DNA from: Acidimicrobiia bacterium
GTDB taxonomy: Bacteria; Actinomycetota; Acidimicrobiia; Spongiisociales; UBA5794
DNA: 43,376 bases
NCBI GenBank assembly: GCA_030066755.1
Contig: JASJAX010000005.1
Coordinates: 1 to 43,376, forward strand
Direction: 5' to 3'
Shown: piece by piece, positions 39,735 through 43,376 of the stretch
Position numbering within the stretch: position 1 is the first letter of the stretch
Layout: every line of letters starts with the position of its first letter
Position numbers and translations under genes: made by a program
The notes under the pieces: model-generated
Databases searched by the model: none
What the model saw: only the letters and a program-made list of their open reading frames with translations
Told to the model about the DNA's origin: nothing

Positions 39735-41057
39735 CTACTCGGGTTCTTTCATGCTGTCGCGCATCGACTGCATGGCTCGGTTGACGCTCTCGACTCGTGA
39801 ACCGATCTTCGGGAGGTTCGCCGAACGCTGCTGATAACGCGACGGGCGACGGGCCAAAGCCTCGCCGCTGTCGTCGGCGTCCTCACCCGTGAGGTCGAGG
39901 ACGACGCGCATCGTCGGTGCGCCGTCGTTGTTGTTGTTGAGGAGACCCTCTTCGAGCTTGGCGATGAGATCCTGCAGGCCGTGGAGCTCCTCGGCGAGCG
40001 CCGCACGTTCGTCCGGAGACATCTGGCCATCGCCGCGTCGCACCTGGGCGAGCATCTGCAGTGCCCTGCCGCGAACCTGCTGGACGGGCCCCTCTTCGGC
40101 CTCCCGGGTCCGCGCGTTGGTGACCGTGCGCAGCGCCGACACCGAGCGGCGAACTTCGTCGCTCAGTTCGTCGCCCTCGCCGGAGGTTCCAACCTGATCC
40201 ATGGCTTGGGCGACAATCGCCTCACTCTCGGCCCTGGCGTTCTCCAGGAGGGCTTCGGCTTCGGCGACGATCCGCTCGACCTCGGCTCTGCCCGGGACGG
40301 TGGCAACGTTGCGGAAGACCCTCTGGGTCACCCGATCCGCTTCCTCGAGAGCTCCGGCAACGATCGCCGCCGCGTCGACCCGCGCCAGCTCTCGCACCTT
40401 GGCAGCATCGTGACGGACGGCCTCTCGTTCGTGTTCAGCGTTGGCCGCGGCTTCGATGCGACGCCACCCGAGCTCGGATTGCGCCTCCTCGATGAGCTGT
40501 GCGGCGATACGTTCCGACTCGCGAACGATCGACGCAGCTTCGCCCTTGCTCCGCTCCAGGACGGCAGCGACTTCGTCTTCAGCGGCCAGGACGCGATCCG
40601 CGGCGGCCGACTCGATTTCGTGAGCGCGAGCTTCAGCATCGGCGATGAGTTGGGCGGCATTGCGTTCGGCCTTTCGAACGGCCATTGCCGCTTCGCCCTT
40701 GCCGCGATCCAAGGACGCGGTGACCTGGTTCTCGGCTGCGCGGACGCGGGCAGCCGCAGCGCGTTCGATCTCCTGTGCGCGTGCCTCCGCCTCGGCGATC
40801 AACCGTTCGGCCGCCTCTGCGGCCTCCCCGGTATCACCATTGCCGTCGGCCTGGTCTTTGACCTGGTCGACGAGCGCTTCCGCCTGCGTGACGAGTTCCA
40901 TCGCAGCAGTTCGCATCTCATGCGCCTCTTCGACGCGTCGTTCGAGCTTGCGAACGCTCTTTGCGACGTCGAGAAGAAAGACCTTGACCTGGGCGGCATC
41001 CCACCCACCGTCCGAGGTCTCGTCGAACGATGCCTGCTCGATGTCGCTGCTCGACAT
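39735..41057 (-). CDS. Long Ala/Glu-rich coiled-coil protein
   Basis: A 440-residue soluble protein. The first 45 residues (AAQVKVFLLDVAKSVRKLERRVEEA) form a short predicted helix. Residues 78-290 are coiled coil built from two near-identical 51-residue repeats (86-136 and 137-187) starting LIAEAEARAQEIE and LIADAEARAHEIE. An Asn tetrad (NNNN) near residue 385 precedes a variable tail. It resembles DivIVA- and FilP-like cytoskeletal proteins but lacks a clear DivIVA start domain. GGAGGAAGGAAACG lies before the ATG at 41057. Confidence 0.72.
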   Translation of the reverse strand: MSSSDIEQASFDETSDGGWDAAQVKVFLLDVAKSVRKLERRVEEAHEMRTAAMELVTQAEALVDQVKDQADGNGDTGEAAEAAERLIAEAEARAQEIERAAAARVRAAENQVTASLDRGKGEAAMAVRKAERNAAQLIADAEARAHEIESAAADRVLAAEDEVAAVLERSKGEAASIVRESERIAAQLIEEAQSELGWRRIEAAANAEHEREAVRHDAAKVRELARVDAAAIVAGALEEADRVTQRVFRNVATVPGRAEVERIVAEAEALLENARAESEAIVAQAMDQVGTSGEGDELSDEVRRSVSALRTVTNARTREAEEGPVQQVRGRALQMLAQVRRGDGQMSPDERAALAEELHGLQDLIAKLEEGLLNNNNDGAPTMRVVLDLTGEDADDSGEALARRPSRYQQRSANLPKIGSRVESVNRAMQSMRDSMKEPE

Positions 41058-41242
41058 CCCCACAACGTTTCCTTCCTCCAACGGACCCCAAGCCCAGGGG
41101 CCCCGCACCACGCTCCGTCAATATACCCCAATGTCACGTAGCGTCGCCAGTGAAAACACTCTCCGTGGTATTTTTGGGTCGATCGCCCCAACTTCGCGTT
41201 TCTTCCTTCAGGAGGCGGGGGCAGGCTGCCGATAGACGCAGC

Positions 41243-41449
41243 ATGCCCTTGTTCCGACGCCGCAAGCGCGACGAAGAGCCGAGCCGTCAGGTCGATGGTG
41301 ACTACCACGACTCGATGTTGAACCGGCTGCACACGCTCCAGACCAACGGTGGAATGGAGTACGACGAGGCCGATGCCAAAGAGGTCGAGGCCAGGATTCG
41401 TCGCATGTTCTATGGCGCCAAGAAAGAAGACGACTACAACCCTGCGTGA
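41243..41449 (+). CDS. Small charged hypothetical protein, 68 residues
   Basis: It starts MPLFRRRKRDEEPSRQ, a basic then acidic stretch, and continues as one helix-rich domain (MEYDEADAKEVEARIRRMFYGAKK). It has no Cys and no membrane segment. The gene is divergent from the coiled-coil gene across 185 bp. No Shine-Dalgarno sequence lies at the normal distance, since AGGAGG is about 30 nt upstream; the start is therefore tentative. I recognise no family. Confidence 0.5.
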   Translation: MPLFRRRKRDEEPSRQVDGDYHDSMLNRLHTLQTNGGMEYDEADAKEVEARIRRMFYGAKKEDDYNPA

Positions 41450-41648
41450 TCGCTCATCAAGCGGGAGGGCAGGAATCGTCTCGCTTGCAGGGGTTGCCGC
41501 TCCGCAGTGCGTGGCTTGACCGCGTGCGGCGATTGCGCGTCCGGAAGGCACGATGCGCCTCTGGCTACTACGACTGAGAGGGCGACCGGCGAACGCGGTC
41601 AGTGGTCTGTCGAGCCGTTCCCCGACACCGGTGCCTACTCCACGGAGA
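41450..41648. other. 199-bp gap with no recognised feature
   Basis: I see no gene, clear hairpin or heptamer array here. It separates the small charged protein gene from the convergent ThuA-like gene. Confidence 0.4.
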
Positions 41649-42359
41649 TCATGAGCGACCCGATGCTGCCCACACCATTCCGCGGCGCATGATCTCGGTC
41701 ACCTGGGGCATCCTGAGATCCTCGATGCGGTGTCCAATGGAGCAGTAGAAGACCCGGCCCTTGTCCCAACGGCGTTTCCACACGACAGGAATCGTCGTGC
41801 CCTCGATCCACCAGAGGTGGTCGCCGGAGAAGGTGGTTGTCGCAAGCACGTCGTTGGATGGATCGACCAGCATGTAGTACTGCTCAGAGTTGAGCTGAAA
41901 GCTGCGGATACCCCGGACGATTGGGTCGTGGGGTTTGCTGATCGTCACTTCGTACTCGATGAAGTCGTCCTCCGGGACTGGGTTGTCCGGCCACCCCGGA
42001 GGATGCCCGACGAATTGGCCACCAATCAAGAAGTGGTACGTCGGCCGATCCCGGAACGCGTCGCCCATGTGGCCGTGCCAGCCGGCGATGCCGCAGCCGT
42101 TCCCGATCAGCTGCAACAACCCGTCCTCCTCGGCCTTCGTCATGTTGCCGAATTCCGGCCGGTGGGAGGAGCGGGCACTCGACCAGATGGGAACGATCAG
42201 ATCGACGTCAGCGAGCCGTTCAGGATCTGCGAGAGGCGCCAGTGTGTCGTGGGTGGTGACGGAGAACCCCTCTGCCTCGAGGAGTTGCCTGGCCCACTCC
42301 GAGAACACCTCGGGTCGGTGACCTTCCCACCCTCCGACGAACAGGATTGCCTGCTTCAT
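41649..42359 (-). CDS. ThuA-like domain protein
   Basis: A 236-residue protein of the ThuA (trehalose utilisation) family with a class I amidotransferase-like fold. Landmarks are ILFVGGWEGHRPEVFSEWARQLLE at the N-terminus, GIAGWHGHMGDAF in the middle (where the nucleophile turn would be), FIEYEVTISKPHDPIVRGIRSF, and WKRRWDKGRVFYCSIGH near the end. These proteins accompany sugar-oxidising enzymes; the reaction is not well defined. The ATG overlaps the dehydrogenase stop by 4 bp, which points to a common catabolic pathway. Confidence 0.85.
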   Translation of the reverse strand: MKQAILFVGGWEGHRPEVFSEWARQLLEAEGFSVTTHDTLAPLADPERLADVDLIVPIWSSARSSHRPEFGNMTKAEEDGLLQLIGNGCGIAGWHGHMGDAFRDRPTYHFLIGGQFVGHPPGWPDNPVPEDDFIEYEVTISKPHDPIVRGIRSFQLNSEQYYMLVDPSNDVLATTTFSGDHLWWIEGTTIPVVWKRRWDKGRVFYCSIGHRIEDLRMPQVTEIMRRGMVWAASGRS

Positions 42360-43225
42360 TCCGCACCTCGTAGATAGTTGAGCATTGCCGCCATGTCCCG
42401 GTCACCGAACCCCGCATCGTCTGCCGCCCGAAGCTGGTCCAGATTGACCCGAGCTTGGGGCATCGCCACATGGAGATCCTCAGCGATCTGCATCGCCAAT
42501 GCGACGTCCTTGCGGGCGAGCGACAGGGCGAAAGAGACCGGGCTCGATGCCTCGGCCAGGTACTGCGGCTTTCGATATGCGAGCATCGGAGCCGCCGCAG
42601 CCGATTGCTCCATCGCGCGGTACGCATCACCAAGCTCGATTCCCGCCGCCTCCGCCAGCGTCAGCGCCTCGGCAAGGGTTTGGTTGAGACCATGGATGAG
42701 CAGATTGATCGCCAGCTTGATCGTCGCGCCGGCGCCGACGCGACCGAAACAGATGACCTCCCGACTCATTGCGTCGAGCACCGGCCTGATCGGATTCACC
42801 GTCTGCTCGTCGGCGCCGACCAGGATCAGCAGTTGCGCTTCTCGAGCCGCATCGATCGAGCCGGACACCGGTGCATCGATGAGAACCCTCCTGGCGGCCT
42901 CGGCCGCCATCTGCTCGACGTGCTGCGGGCTGTGCGTGCCCATCTCCACGAAATAGCCGGCTCCCGCATCGGCGGCGAGCAACCCGTCAACACCGCTGTG
43001 GACCTGCTCCGAGGCGCGATCGTCGGACAGCATCGTGATGACAACGTCGCACGCCTCGGCCAGCTGGCGTGGCGTTTCGGCTACCGCGCCGTCGAGTTCC
43101 CGGGCGAGCGATGCAGCCTTCCCGACACTTCGGTTCCACAGTGTGAGCCGGAAGCCAGCGCCTGCGATGTTGGTCGCCATTGGAACGCCCATGCGACCAA
43201 GTCCGGCAACACCCACTCGTGTCAT
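42356..43225 (-). CDS. NAD(P)-dependent beta-hydroxyacid dehydrogenase
   Basis: A 289-residue enzyme of the 3-hydroxyisobutyrate/6-phosphogluconate dehydrogenase superfamily. It has the nucleotide motif VGVAGLGRMGVPMATNI, the substrate-binding DAPVSGS (near 117-123) and the catalytic Lys in GAGATIKLAINLL (near 165-177). The substrate is likely a beta-hydroxy acid such as tartronate semialdehyde or 3-hydroxyisobutyrate. It is translationally coupled to the ThuA gene downstream, and to a 16-codon reading frame upstream whose stop overlaps its ATG. Confidence 0.88.
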   Translation of the reverse strand: MTRVGVAGLGRMGVPMATNIAGAGFRLTLWNRSVGKAASLARELDGAVAETPRQLAEACDVVITMLSDDRASEQVHSGVDGLLAADAGAGYFVEMGTHSPQHVEQMAAEAARRVLIDAPVSGSIDAAREAQLLILVGADEQTVNPIRPVLDAMSREVICFGRVGAGATIKLAINLLIHGLNQTLAEALTLAEAAGIELGDAYRAMEQSAAAAPMLAYRKPQYLAEASSPVSFALSLARKDVALAMQIAEDLHVAMPQARVNLDQLRAADDAGFGDRDMAAMLNYLRGAE

Positions 43226-43272
43226 GCCCGCCGATGCCCCGCAACGATCTCCGCTGCCTTCACCGTTCCCAT
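43222..43272 (-). CDS. 16-residue leader reading frame
   Basis: ATG at 43272 follows AAGGAG at a good distance and encodes MGTVKAAEIVAGHRRA. Its TGA overlaps the ATG of the dehydrogenase gene by 4 bp. It may be a leader peptide, a translational coupling device or the remnant of a longer gene. It is too short to judge from sequence alone. Confidence 0.4.
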   Translation of the reverse strand: MGTVKAAEIVAGHRRA

Positions 43273-43307
43273 GTCACGCTCCTTGGTGGTGATGCGAGGA
43301 CCAGAAG

Positions 43308-43340
43308 GAGACCCGGGCGGGGAGGATCCGCCCGGGTCTC
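43308..43340 (-). terminator. Strong 13-bp hairpin upstream of the leader frame
   Basis: GAGACCCGGGCGG and its exact complement (43328-43340) surround a 7-nt loop. There is no T-run. It either ends a gene beyond the window or forms part of the leader of the dehydrogenase-ThuA operon. Confidence 0.55.
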
Positions 43341-43376
43341 GATGTCTCGCTAACTGTGCCGGCTTACCACTCCGGC

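Noticed and set aside
41507-41692. A 61-residue plus-strand frame before the ThuA-like gene
   Set aside because: It has no ribosome site or family resemblance and runs into the end of the convergent gene.
1-43376. tRNA or rRNA genes
   Set aside because: I looked for T-loop and acceptor-stem patterns on both strands by eye and saw none; a covariance-model scan would be decisive.

Overview
The window is chromosomal DNA from a high-GC actinobacterium. The evidence is GTG/TTG starts in many genes, many 4-bp start/stop overlaps, a clpS gene followed by a DUF2017 gene, an XRE regulator coupled to a Lys/Ala/Pro-tailed HbhA-like protein, and several genes whose -10 box sits 6-9 nt before the start codon (leaderless transcripts). 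A deep lineage such as Acidimicrobiia is plausible, but that is inference. No tRNA, rRNA, CRISPR, prophage or insertion sequence was seen.

Layout. 1-2.1 kb: ctaB and ctaA (heme O and heme A synthesis) on the minus strand, downstream of which a membrane protein gene runs off the edge. 2.2-5.3 kb: a secreted kelch-like propeller protein and a methyltransferase. 5.5-8.4 kb: a large acyl-CoA dehydrogenase, a 28-residue membrane peptide and an alpha/beta hydrolase. 8.4-9.9 kb: a thioredoxin-like ferredoxin and selD. selD is itself a selenoprotein gene with an in-frame UGA at the catalytic position. 10.3-15.3 kb: mgtE, a lipoprotein, a small unknown gene, a class IV aminotransferase-like gene and an OpgC-like membrane acyltransferase. 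15.3-24.8 kb: nadE, a YbdK-type ligase, an M20 amidohydrolase, a four-helix-bundle protein, tyrA-aroF (aromatic amino acids), and an epimerase/acyltransferase pair. 25-28.5 kb: the XRE-HbhA-like pair, a DUF4332 protein, a degenerate MobA-like protein and an HTH-clpS-DUF2017 operon. 28.6-34.1 kb: a DivIVA-like coiled-coil protein, a DJ-1/PfpI protein, a DUF454 membrane protein diverging from a zinc-ribbon/SIMPL pair, a DUF1684 protein and a group-2-type sigma factor. 34.2-43.3 kb: an ABC exporter, fadI-fadJ (beta-oxidation), a second coiled-coil protein, a small acidic protein, and a ThuA-like/beta-hydroxyacid dehydrogenase pair.

The most unusual feature lies between the genes. About twenty short arrays of degenerate 7-bp tandem units, roughly 5'-GTMNYMN-3' in one orientation, occupy intergenic gaps throughout the window. 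They keep strict 7-bp phase even where the unit sequence changes, share recurring end units, usually start at or just past stop codons, and often follow a perfect GC-rich hairpin with a 3-4 nt loop that overlaps the gene's last codons. In two genes the array forms the last codons. This looks like a dispersed repeat system of the kind known as heptameric STRRs in cyanobacteria. I do not know of a description in this type of organism.
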